From: Topomyia yanbarensis
Lineage: Eukaryota; Arthropoda; Insecta; Diptera; Culicidae
DNA: 64,000 bases
Direction of reading: 5' to 3'
Assembly (NCBI RefSeq): GCF_030247195.1
Contig: NC_080672.1
Coordinates: forward strand, 31,503,906-31,567,905
The notes under the pieces were generated by a model. The model made no database searches. It saw only the letters and a list, made by a program, of their open reading frames with translations, and was not told the DNA's origin. Shown here one piece after another: positions 48,671-58,863 of the stretch (the first letter of the stretch is position 1; each line of letters starts with the position of its first letter). A program made the position numbers and the translations under genes.

Positions 48671-50310
48671 CACAGTGGCACGACTTAGAACAAAAGGTGG
48701 ACTAAAGTCCAAACTTTTCCGTATCGGTTCATATAGGACGTTTTTATGTAATTTTGGTACGCTGAATTCGTTTTCGATATTAAAATATTTCAAAAATGAA
48801 CATTTACTATTCATTAGGATGTCTCAAAAATATTTTTTTTTTCTAAATCGTTCTTAAAATTTGTGTATATTAATTTTCGTGTGCTTAATCGTTTTTGATA
48901 TTAACATCTGCAAAAACAATTTCATTGTACAATAGGGTGGCTCAAAAATAATTATTTTGTTGTATAGGTTCAGAATTGTTTTAAAGACATTTTTGTGCGC
49001 TGAATTCCTATGTTGGTTATAGAAAATAGAAATTAGCTTTACTGCTTATTAGAGTGGCTCAAAAGTAAATATTTTGTCTTTTAGAAAGATTTCTTTCAAT
49101 TGTAATTTTGAAATTTATTTTCTTTTATTTATTTATTTAGAAATGACTATATTATTTTTAAGGATCAAATAAGATGTGATTGTCTAATTTTGGAATGTTT
49201 AATTCTTTAGTGGGTTACTTGGTATGAAAAATACATTTTTTTCATTCTCAAAACAAACATTTTAAGCGTCTTAGTGGAATATTGATTTACATTCACTAAT
49301 CAACAAGATGGTTAACGATTTTGTTTTCGCAGGTGTGTTTTAAGTTGCTTAGATTGCTTATTTCATACCTTAAATTAAAATTAATCCAAAATCCTTTTTT
49401 CGCGTATATGGTTCATTTAAAAATGGTCTTATTTTATTTGTATAATATCCCATACCCTTAAGCTATATCAATGCTATGCAAACTCGGAAAAAATAGTCTC
49501 ACCAAATGACTAGAACTCAACTAAGTTCACTCAATTTGACAGTTATTGCGTAAGTTAGCAAAAATAGTTAATGAAACATTTTATGACACATTTCAGATGG
49601 TTGAAAATATTTACTGAATTTTGAACATTATTAATTCCTTTACCACTTAAAAAACATGCTTCCCACTCGGCTCTTTACTCTTGATCACTTGTAAAACCCT
49701 TGTAGATCATGCTCTAAATGCTATTTGAAAGTTGTGCATAAATTAGTGTCATTATTCTAGTCATAAAGTGAATATTCAAATTAAATATCAGTAATAACCA
49801 TGCGTCTCCATCCACAGTTTTTTCAAATTTTGACTGCTTATCGCAAGTTTTCGCAAAACTAGCATAAGCTCATTTTAAAGAGAAAATGAAAAGCTTTCGA
49901 ATGAGTATAGTGCGATCCCGGCCATTCACGGGCGTTATCGCTTTAGAAGTTCGAATTCAATAAAAATTCATGACAAACAGTAAACATTAACTAAACCAAC
50001 TAGTGACTTATTTTTGGTGATTTTACGATGTAATTTTATCACGCGGATAATTTTGGTGAAGTAATGCAATTCATAAAATCAACCGTTTCTTTGAAAAACG
50101 AGAATAACCGTATATAGTTCCTACAGTAAAATAATGCAAAAAACACTTGAGTTATGCCCTTCAAAAAGCTGTCAAAAATTCATTTTGCATTCAAATCACC
50201 TAAAATCTCGCGAAAATGTCTTTAATGGCTCAGCTGATACGAGAAAAATACTAGTGAGAATATCGCATAACCTTCATATATGGACTTAAGTCCGGGCTCG
50301 TCCCACTGTG
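48671..50310. mobile_element. Transib-like non-autonomous element 2
   Basis: Left end CACAGTGGCACGAC and right end (inverse) CACAGTGGGACGAG, flanked by an exact 5-bp duplication GTGCG (48666-48670, 50311-50315). The left end shares CACAGTGGCACGAC with the right end of element 1. A nonamer-like ACAAAAGGT follows the left heptamer after 12 bp. A near-palindrome GGACTWAAGTCC occurs at +29 from the left end and +18 from the right. The interior has about three ~117-bp tandem units (48720-49070). No transposase ORF. Confidence 0.82.
48720..49070 (+). repeat. ~117-bp tandem repeats inside Transib-like element 2
   Basis: The segments TTAGGATGTCTCAAAAATA (48814), ATAGGGTGGCTCAAAAATA (48932) and TTAGAGTGGCTCAAAAGTAA (49049) recur every 117-118 bp. 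Between them lie related sequences containing GTACGCTGAATTC- or GTGCGCTGAATTC-like and GATATTAA motifs. About three diverged copies. Confidence 0.7.
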
Positions 50311-50315
50311 GTGCG

Positions 50316-51050
50316 GTGAGTCACTTTGGTTATGCAATTTTTTTTCGTTCTTACTTTGTTATTCTTCGTTAGGGAGTTCTTTGAACAAATAGGGAACTAA
50401 TCCATGCGGCATTGGGTATGGGTGGGAAGGGCGCATGGTCTTGTCTGAGTGGAGTGATTATTTTGGTCATGTATGAGGGTTGAGGATTGGCTAATCGCGA
50501 GAGGTGTCGAAGGCTACTTACCAATTTCTCTCAGTCATATCAGCACGAGGAAATGTTCGTTCTCTTGCTTTTCTTTCTGTTCGATTTTTCTTTGCTGCTT
50601 TGTCTTCTGTAGCAATAATATCTTCACTCAGAACTGTAAAACTCTTAATTGTCTCAACTTTTATACTTTTTAGTACTTACTTGGCAAAACCAGTAGTTAT
50701 GACGATAAATAAATCACGCAGAAGTGATCGCTTAGAATCGGCTTTCTGTTATACATATGCTTCGGAAATAACTCAGTTTACCATTCCTGTGTTCATATTA
50801 TTTTTGCAGTTTAACATTAATTAAAACCTCTTTTACTACTAAACCATTATACATGTGCGATTCCAATTATTTACAAGAATAGTACCTGATACAAGAAAAA
50901 AAAATACGATCCACACAAATAGCTCTTGTATAAGATTCCGTATTTTATTCAAACGATCACCGGGTAAAATCAGCACTGACACGATAGAAATCATGAAAAA
51001 TTCAAGATAGAAAAGTGAACATTACTGATTTCTTAAAATATAAGTAATGC
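50316..51050. other. No gene recognised
   Basis: AT-rich sequence with two overlapping short plus-strand ORFs (50473-50673, 50504-50824) that lack motifs. Confidence 0.45.
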
Positions 51051-51397
51051 TAGAATAGAGTGGGGTTAAGCAGGTCAGTTTTTTGGCGAGCTCGTGCGAT
51101 GGTATTTTTGCACTGATTTTGATTCGTTGAAAACATCTGGCAACATTTTGGCAATAATGATTTTATGCCGGGCTAAATATTTTTCAAACTAAATCCAATA
51201 ATGCTTTTTAAAATGTAGGGGTACGATTGGTCACTATATTTGAGGTTAAATAAAACAATGTATACACCTAGAGAATCAGCTGTTCAACTTTTATTTGAAG
51301 AGTATGAATATTGCAGATTATTATTAACACAAATAATAAATGAATCCATTAACGTAATTCAGGTAAGAAAATGAGGAAGCGCAAATGATGTGCAAAA

Positions 51398-51568
51398 TCA
51401 TGAAACTTCCGTGCTGCATCTATCTTTGTACTTGCGAATGACTTCCTCGATGTCCTCGTCGTCGCCAGAGTGTAGAATTGTAGTTGTGCATTCTGGCTCA
51501 ACTGGTTGCTTAGCTATGTGACGATAACGTTCGCGCTTCGGAGCGCTTTTTTGGATTCGTTTTCTTTT
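51398..51568 (-). pseudogene. pogo/Tigger-like transposase, C-terminal tail fragment
   Basis: Minus-strand frame KRKRIQKSAPKRERYRHIAK then QPVEPECTTTILHSGDDEDI then EEVIRKYKDRCSTEVS and a stop at 51398. A basic patch followed by an acidic tail is common at the end of Tigger-like transposases. It is separated from the HTH fragment only by about 55 bp containing stops, in a different frame, so the catalytic region has been deleted. The family link comes from position within the same TIR element. Confidence 0.5.
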
Positions 51569-51622
51569 TCAATCATGCTTTTTCGGATATATCTTCCAAA
51601 AACACTTTAAATTATCATATTG

Positions 51623-51796
51623 TTAACTCACGCGAATTATCTGACACGCTTTCATTGATGACGAGTACTTTCCTTTCACACGAATATATAATATTTCAAA
51701 CGGAACCTTGAATTGTTTAGAGACTGATCGAACACTGGCGTCATCTAGAACAGATGCAATTGCGTTCTTTATGTCATCTTCACTTCGTTTTGGCAT
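51623..51796 (-). pseudogene. pogo/Tigger-like transposase, N-terminal HTH fragment
   Basis: 57 codons from a Met at 51796: MPKRSEDDIKNAIASVLDDA then SVRSVSKQFKVPFEILYIRV then KGKYSSS. The pattern (MP+K/R, ED-I-AI..V, S.R..SK.F.VP...L..RVKGK) is the psq/CENP-B-type helix-turn-helix that begins pogo-family transposases and binds the TIRs. The frame then ends after QIIRVS. An in-frame extension upstream to 52078 is possible but does not look like transposase, so I start at this Met. Confidence 0.75.
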
Positions 51797-52259
51797 ATTT
51801 CGTACAAAGTTATGCACCATTTTGTTGTCAAAATAATTCAAATTTAAATTATAGTTGTGACTTATATGCCCCCAAACGGCTGAGCTATCGTGCCCCCAAA
51901 CATATGTTTCATGTTGATATTCGTTTTTTTCATAAACAAAAATATCGAACTCGTGTTCAGCATTAATTTTTACGTATGAAAAAACTTTCTTGACATTTTT
52001 TTGATTGAAACATTGATTAAATATACTATACTGAGGATAAAAGGTAATGCGTCCTCGCTGAACAACACACGAAAACATAAACCACGCCGTAACTAATACA
52101 GTTGATCCAAGGTAACAGCCGAAATGACAGCCGTCAACGATGTTCTCTACCGTGTATCTAATTCACACAACATGAACGACCTCTGCAATAACTAAGCAAG
52201 GATTATGCCCTATACCTATTTTTTTCCTCCATACCTACTTGACCGCATTCTACTCTACT

Positions 52260-52984
52260 CATAGTTAGCTATCCGGAGTTTAAGTGGCTTATTTTGCCAA
52301 TTGTTATAATATTTTTTTTTGTTTTTATTTAGGACCCTTTAACGTTATAATATGAAAAAAATATAAATTTAAAAAAATTCTCGGCAGCCGGCTACCTAGA
52401 GCAATTATTATATCATGACGCTAGTGACACAAGCACGTTGTTCCAATGAACCTTTTGCAATTTCAATTGGTTCTTGTCAATAACGGAATAGCAACCACGC
52501 TAGAATCTCTTATACTTATGCAATAATTATGAAAAGTAATTTGATGCAAATATAATTGACATTTTCACGGGGATGTCATTAAAACTAGGCGACCTAAAAA
52601 TAAGACAAAAGTGTTAGTCTGATAAGAATTTCGTTATTTTTCAAATTTTTGCATTTTAAATAATGATGTACGTGTGCTCAATTAACAGCCCAAAAAATTA
52701 TTAAATTTTTGAAAACTTGGATTCGTCTCTTGAGTCGATTTCCAGTTCCACCAGGAGTGCTTGCTCCAAATTTGAAGCAAATCGGACAAATCTAACTACC
52801 GTACCGAAGAGCATGAAATTTGCATGGGATTTTTTTGTAGAAAATCTAATAGTTTACCGCTAGCTGAAACTGTATGCATCAGATCAACACTGCAAGTGAA
52901 CAAAGTGAACTTTATACTTTATTTTATTACTATATCCTAAACTAGATTCATACTAACACTCACTAATACATTCTCCCCGATTCC
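52260..52984. other. No gene recognised
   Basis: AT-rich to mixed sequence without ORFs, TIRs or RNA genes that I can support. The tandem-repeat block starts near its right edge. Confidence 0.5.
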
Positions 52985-54795
52985 AAACGTACAAACGCTC
53001 GTGACGTTCGCGATAACACAAACCTGGTCACAACTGCGAATATCAATTGCAAATTACCTACACATACTTACGCCCGCGATCTTGCCAACATTATAACACC
53101 CCGATAATTAAGTAAACGTTTTAGCACCTATAAATTTACAAACGCGGTCTCAAGCATTCTCCCACCGCTGGTGCGATCATGAATCGGTCATGGCCGGAAG
53201 ACTCTATACTCGATCCTAGCAGCCTAGGTTCACACCTTCAGTTGGACCAATAAATGACGCTCATATTCACTGGACAACACGTTCCATGGTGACATGACCG
53301 GGAACTGTAGTGAAATGGTATAAATCACTATCTTCTAGTACCTGAACCATACACTATAAATTAAGTATCAGATAAATGGTCCGAGCGCGATCATTCCTGA
53401 GCACGCGAATATGCGAGTGGCCACCCGGTTATAAAATATAATATATACACATAGTTACATACATGCTAGTATAAGTAATAAAAGAGCTAACATACAAACA
53501 CTCGAGTCCTTCGCAATCATCCACGTACACCTACGCCCGCGATATCGGAAACCGAATAACAGCCCGGCGATTAAGTAAATGTTTTAGCACTTATAAAGTC
53601 ACAAAAGTGATGTCCGAAGTGAACCTACAAATGCTCGTGCTCGCGCGATCATGAATCGGTTACGTCCGGATGTCTCTATTTTCGGTCCTAGTGGCATAGG
53701 TTCAATGACTTCACTTGGATCAAACAAAAAAATTACGCTCATATCCACTAAACAACACATCCCATGATGTCAAAAAAACCGAATTTATACACGCTAATTC
53801 ACGTTAAAATATAAATGCTTCAACCCTTCGCGATCATCCAAGCACCCTCGTTTTCGCAAATATGATAACATCCCGGTGATCAGGTGAACGTCTTAGCTCT
53901 CGTAAATTTGCAAACGCGGTCTCAAACGTGAACCTAGAAACTTCCGCGCTCGCGCAATCATGAATCGGTCACTTCCGGAAATCTCCATCCTCGGTACCAG
54001 AAGGCTAGGTCCATGCCTTCAAATGGACTAATTAAAAAACAAAGAAAGCTCTCATATCCACTAGTCAACACGTTCCATGGCGACATGACCGGGAACTCTA
54101 GTGATATGGGGTAACCCCTATCCCTATCAAAATGTGAACCGTGCACCGAAAACTAACTATCAGAATGATGGTCCATCCAAGAACACACGCAAATATGTGA
54201 ATGACCACACGATTATAAAATCGAGTTTATAAACGCGAAGTCACATACATGCATACGCGACAAACACGTTAACATACGAACGCTTAAGCCCTTCGCGAGC
54301 ATCCACGCACACCTACGCCCGCGATCGCGCAAATTTGATAACACACCGGTAATAAGGTGAACGTTCCAGTACTTACAAAATTACAAACGTGGTCTCAAAC
54401 GCGAACCCACCAACGTCCGCATTCGCGCGATCGTGAATCGGGTACGTCCGGAAATCGTTATGCTCCGTTTTAGCAACTTATTGGACCAATCAAAAATAAC
54501 GCTCATATTCACTAGACAACACGTCACATGGCGAAACCGTAGTGATATGGAAGATCTTAATTTCTTCTAGCATTTGAACCATACATCGAAAATTAAGTGT
54601 CAGTTTCACGGTCCACGTGCGATTATCTAAGAACACACGCGGATATGCGACAGATACACGGTTATAAAATAGAATTTATACACGTGAAGTTACGTACACG
54701 TTAGCACACGCGACACACAAACGCACACGCGATCGAACACTTTAACGTACAAATACTCGAGCCCTTCACGATGATACACACGACCGTGAAGGTCC
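52985..54795 (+). repeat. Tandem repeat with ~465-bp monomer, about four copies
   Basis: Anchors recur in register: CCTACGCCCGCGAT-type at 53071, 53534, a degraded version near 53845, and 54316, plus a final partial near 54768. Each is followed by ATAACA....CGGTGATTAAGT-like, TTTAGCACTTATAAA-like, GCGATCATGAATCGGT, then CAACACGTTCCATGGCGACA. Most units are about 463-473 bp; the second is shortened to ~310 bp by an internal deletion. Rich in CGCG and GCGATC. No ORF runs through several units. Copies are visibly diverged from one another. Confidence 0.85.
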
Positions 54796-55477
54796 TGTGC
54801 CTGCACATATATCAACCGCACAATGAATATCACATTTAGAATCATGGCCCGCTGCAATTGACCTCAGGCAGCGTTTTAGTGAGAGACATTACCCTTCTCG
54901 ACTGCAGTTGTAGTGTGTGATTCGGACGGGGAGCCTTTCTGAGAACCTAGCTCTACAGCTCCATAAACTCTCGAAAAATGTAAAAAAGCTACTATCATGT
55001 ATACCTTTTGCCAGTCTGATACCTTTTTTCTCTAACCTCTAATGGACCAGAACCTAAAAAGTGAACCGCTAGCTAACAGCAAACAAACCTCACCCGCACC
55101 ACTCTGCTACGCATACGCTATAGAAACAGCACAGTTCCGTTGTTCATCTACTATGAGTCAAATGAGTGCATCACAAAATAAAGAACGCACAACGGGGAAC
55201 ACAATCCCGATAGACTAGATACGCATACCCGTCTTAGATCTACAGGGCACGAGGTGGAACAATCGATAAAGGTGAAAGGATAACTTGAGCTTTCGGATGT
55301 GTCACACATACGACTACATCATACACGATATGTTGTGTTGCAAACGTTCAATGGTTTAGCCGATGCAAAAAGCTTCGTGGTGAAAAACAGCATGTAAAAC
55401 GACGCGTCGAATATGAGAACGCTAAAATCAGGATCCCCGTCTATATGTTGATATGTTTTACAATTGCCATAACAAGT
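54796..55477. other. No gene recognised
   Basis: Mixed sequence between the tandem repeat and the palindrome; no ORF or repeat boundary that I can support. Confidence 0.5.
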
Positions 55478-55667
55478 ACGTGATATTTGGTTCGGAAGTA
55501 GTTGAATATTGTTAGTAACTAATCACCACTCTGATGGTGTTCATCTTTAAATTTATTTATTTATTTCCTTATCTTCGGAAATAAATAAATAAATTTAAAG
55601 ATGAACACCATCAGAGTGGTGATTAGTTACTAACAATATTCAACTACTTCCGAACCAAATATCACGT
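55478..55667. repeat. Perfect 190-bp palindrome (91-bp arms, 8-bp loop)
   Basis: Left arm 55478-55568 begins ACGTGATATTTGGTTCGGAA and ends with (TTTA)n-TTCC. The loop is TTATCTTC (55569-55576). The right arm 55577-55667 is its exact reverse complement. The arm holds the A/T-rich tail at the 3' end of the adjacent LINE, so the LINE's terminal sequence appears in both orientations. Confidence 0.95.
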
Positions 55668-55669
55668 CG

Positions 55670-55990
55670 ACAATGACTGGGCAGTGCGTAAGCCTCTCGT
55701 ACCTGAAGGCATAAAATAGACCCCACTTGCGGTCCTTAGCTTCCTGCCCAGTAACTCCTAGCCCTGGCCTCCTCGTGGCGTCGACTGGGATACGAGTAAC
55801 CTTAGTGAAGATCGGGTAACCAACCCCGGTGGGAACTTTGGTCGTATGCTGGCAGGGAAGGGGGGTTACCCTTCTTCGGAAGGTGTAAACCTGTCCTGGT
55901 GCCCAGGTGGGACCTTAAGCAGTCCTGGCACGATGGCCCACCGGCGAGACAGGTGGTTGGCGTAGGCCCTATAAGCCACCCCTTAAAAAC
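55670..55990 (-). other. GC-rich 3' untranslated region of the CR1/Jockey-like LINE
   Basis: Sequence between the ORF2 stop region and the A-rich tail. It contains CCACCGGGGTTGGTTACCCG (minus sense, near 55830) and AGGAGGCCAGGGCTAGGAGT (near 55760). This composition resembles retroelement untranslated regions. It could alternatively be the 5' leader of another element, since I cannot find a boundary. Confidence 0.4.
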
Positions 55991-56057
55991 CCACATAACG
56001 AACAATACAGAAGAGAATACGACCCCTTATCTTCGGTATACACCGTACAGACGCATT

Positions 56058-56579
56058 TTAAAGTCCATATGAAATACGGTGTCTAGGGATCCACAACAGA
56101 GTGGGGTTACGGAGAACACGAGGAGGCGCATACAAATTAACGCCCGAGAGAAGATCGGGACTGTCGATATTACCTGACAGCAAGTCGAAAACAAAAACTC
56201 TTTGCAGGAAGATACGGCGAGTCGCCGGAGTCTGCAGACCGAGTAGCATACATCTATCGACATAAGGAGGCAACACAACTGGATCATTCCATGGAAGTTT
56301 CCTGAGGGCGAATCGCACAAAACATCTTTGTATACGCTCTAGTCGGTCAATTTGAACGGCAGCCCACACTTTCACAGCATACTCCAGAACACTTCTGATC
56401 AGGGCACAGTAGAGTGCTTTTAGTGCGTAGAAATCATCGAAGTTCGCCGTGTTCCGCTTTAAGAAGCCCAGCATTCCGAAAGCCTTAGCAGTTCTCGCGG
56501 TGATATGGTCGGAAAAGCTCAACTTCCTATCGAAGAGCCCTCCCAAGTCACGGATCGAGTCGACGCTTTCAATTGTTCT
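56058..56579 (-). pseudogene. CR1/Jockey-like LINE ORF2, C-terminal region
   Basis: Continues the RT frame after a single TGA at 56580: RTIESVDSIRDLGGLFDRKL, SFSDHI, then KAFGMLGFLKRN, LYCALIRSVLEYAVKVW, IERIQRCF-like and LLSGNIDSPDLLSGVNLYAP. It ends near YGL with another stop. This is the typical region after the RT thumb in Jockey/CR1 elements. The in-frame continuation across the TGA shows that the stop is a point mutation. The same C-terminal motif recurs in the truncated copy at 35345-35715. Confidence 0.85.
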
Positions 56580-57443
56580 TCATTTTAGGCTGTATTCATA
56601 ACGTCCTGGAGTAAGCAAGCGTCCGAAACTGATTACTTTGTATTTATTAACGTTGACTTCCATTCCGTTAAGCGTGCACCATTCTTGAATAGTACAGATA
56701 TCTTCTTGAAGCACTACGGCGTCAAGTGCAGAAGCGATAGTTCGGAAGATTTTGAGATCGTCCGCGTACAGCAATTTCCCAGACTTGATCCGACTACAGA
56801 TATCGTTAATAAACAGAGTAAAAATAAGCGGGCCCAGATGACTGCCTTGCGGGACACCTGTGGGTGTTCTGAATGTGCTTGAACGCGTGTTTTTTATACT
56901 CACGAATGCCGAGCGATCGGAAAGATAGGACTGCAACCAGTTAGTCAGCCAGGTGGGAAATCCCAAATGCTTTAATTTCAAGATTGCGATGTTGTGCGGT
57001 ACTTTGTCGAAAGCTTTTGAGAAATGGACGTAAATTGCGTCCACCTGATGACGCTTCTCGACGGCGGGAAACAACTTAGAAGTGTAAGCTATCAGGTTAG
57101 AAGTTGTTGATCGTTTTGTGACAAACCCGTGTTGATACTCCGAGATAATGTGGGATGCAGCTGCATACGTGACGTTGTAGACCAGCTTTTCGAGAACTTT
57201 GGAGAGACAGTTTAATAATGAGATACCTCTGTAATTTTCGACGTTGTAAATATTTCCAGCCTTGTGAATAGGAACGATAACAGCTTCTTTCCAGGCGATA
57301 GGAAAAATGCCTTCAGCGAGAGAGCGATTGAAAATGATACACACCGGAAGAGACAGCACGTGGGCGCAGCTTTTTATAAATTGGGGCGAGAGATGATCGG
57401 GGCCAGGCCCTTTCGATGAATCAACAGCAGTCAGAGCCTTCAA
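56580..57443 (-). pseudogene. CR1/Jockey-like LINE reverse transcriptase
   Basis: 287 open codons covering the RT domain: SSKGPGPDHLSPQFIKSC, WKEAVIVPIHKAGN, NYRGISLLNCLSKVLEKLV, QHGFVTKRSTTSNLIAYTS, then IYVHFSKAFDKVPH (family FxDFSKAFD; first catalytic Asp is His here), GVPQGSHLGPLIFTLFINDI, and LLYADDLKIF with the catalytic Asp pair. It copies element RNA into DNA at the nicked target. The frame is joined to the endonuclease by a one-base shift near 57450 and ends at a TGA at 56580. The catalytic His and stops imply loss of function. Confidence 0.92.
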
Positions 57444-57457
57444 GACGTCAGCTCGGC

Positions 57458-58777
57458 TTACGGGGGACGGGGGAGATTTATGTTGTACGATGGTAATGTT
57501 TCCAAATACTCTTCCGAGGGGGCGGTATAGTCGCTTCTAAACACTCCGCGAAAGAAATCAGCAAACAAATTTACGGTATCAACTGGAGATCGCGCGCTTG
57601 CGTTTCCAAGGAAAACGTCAGTGGGAGTACTACCAGATCGTTTTCTGCTGCTAACGAATTTCCAAAATGTTGCGGTGTGATCGCGAAGGCTATTTTGCAC
57701 ATGATTCAAATACTCATGAAAAGCGGAATTCCGGACCGTTTCGTATTGCAGTTCTATCCGTCGAAGAGTAACTTTGTTTTCGTCTGATTTATGGCGGAAA
57801 TAACGCTTGCGTTGTTTTCGCAGTGCATTACGCAAACGGCGAATCTCAGCGTTCCACCATGGAAATTTGAAATCCACCCTCCTGTTGACTCGTTTCAGTG
57901 GAACCTTTAGGCGGAGTATGCCATATCCTTTGCCATAAAACAGCGCGACTGCTTCGTCAAGCTCATTACAACACATTAAGTCAGTCCAGTCGACAGTGGC
58001 AATCAGTGCGGAGATTTCGTCAAAGTTGCAACGGTTAAAGTCAAAATCAAGCTCGTCAATCGAATGAAATGAATCATCTCCAGTGTTGGTACGTACATCT
58101 AGCCGCAGGACAAACGGTTTGTGGTGAGGATCGACTTTAAGAATGGCAGTCGGAGGTTCAAGCAGCTCTACGATATCCGTGTTGTTTACGAATGCAAGAT
58201 CGAGGATCCTTCCGTTCACATTCGTCAATGAGCAGATCTGGTACAGACCGCCTGCAACCATAGACTCCGTTGCAGCTATTTCTTGTTCCGAAGAGGCATT
58301 AATAGGTAGGTAACGTTTTAGATCATTATCGAGCGACCACTGAAGGCGTGGAAGATTGTAGTCTCCAAAGACGAGAACAGTGTCGGTGCTGCCAGCATTG
58401 TCTAGAATTGTTTGAACGGCATTAGCGTGCGCGTGATACAAATCCGGATCACTATTTGGCCTGAGATAAACACAGCTAATATATACAGATTGATTCGGAA
58501 GGGCGATACGCACGGCGATTTGCTCCAGGCGTTCAATTCCAGATAAGCTTAGCTGTGAGTCTACGAGGTTGTTCTTTACCGCTATTAGGACGCCACCGCC
58601 TCGACGCAGATGACTGGTTGTTGAGTTGCGGTCGCAGCGATATATTACGTAGTTTGACGAGAGCTCAGCGTTTATTATGTCTTTGCGCAGCCAGGTTTCC
58701 GTAAGGACAATGACGTCGTAGTCACTAGAAGAAAGCGCTAGATGGAATTCTTGTGTTTTCGTTCTCATTCCTCGCAC
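57458..58777 (-). pseudogene. CR1/Jockey-like LINE endonuclease
   Basis: APE-type endonuclease followed by the linker to the RT, 439 open codons. Motifs: NVRGMRTKTQEF at the start, VIVLTETWLRKDI (catalytic Glu), HLRRGGGVLIAVKN, VYLRPNSDPDLYHAH, VLVFGDYNLPRLQWS (catalytic D and N), LDLAFVNNTDI and KVDPHHKPFVLRLDV (terminal DHxP segment, here DPHHKP). The true ORF2 starts further upstream: QFLSV then a TAA then YQNVRG is in frame, so a point mutation (stop near 58783) cuts the N-terminus. It lies 87 bp after the ORF1 stop. Confidence 0.92.
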
Positions 58778-58863
58778 GTTCTGGTATTAAACGGAAAGAA
58801 ACTGCTCGGAATGTGTGGTAACTTCGGGAACAGGCAATAAAGGATGTGGAACAGGCGATGTAA

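Larger units (their letters stand above)
51053..52255 (-). mobile_element. Internally deleted pogo/Tigger-like transposon
   Basis: The termini are imperfect 24-bp inverted repeats (19 of 24 matching) starting TAGAATAGAGTGGGG at 51051 and, inverted, TAGAGTAGAATGCGG ending at 52257. The outermost TA would be the target duplication. Between them, on the minus strand, lie a transposase N-terminal HTH (51623-51796) and a C-terminal tail (51398-51568), with the DDE catalytic core missing. That combination fits a pogo/Tigger element (Tc1/mariner superfamily) that lost its centre by internal deletion. Confidence 0.75.

Noticed and set aside
52985..54795. CRISPR array
   Set aside because: The genome is eukaryotic, the unit is ~465 bp and diverged throughout, with no short conserved repeat plus unique spacers.
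55802..56005. Minus-strand ORF of 67 codons
   Set aside because: Lies in the untranslated region of the CR1/Jockey-like LINE; no motif and no family resemblance.
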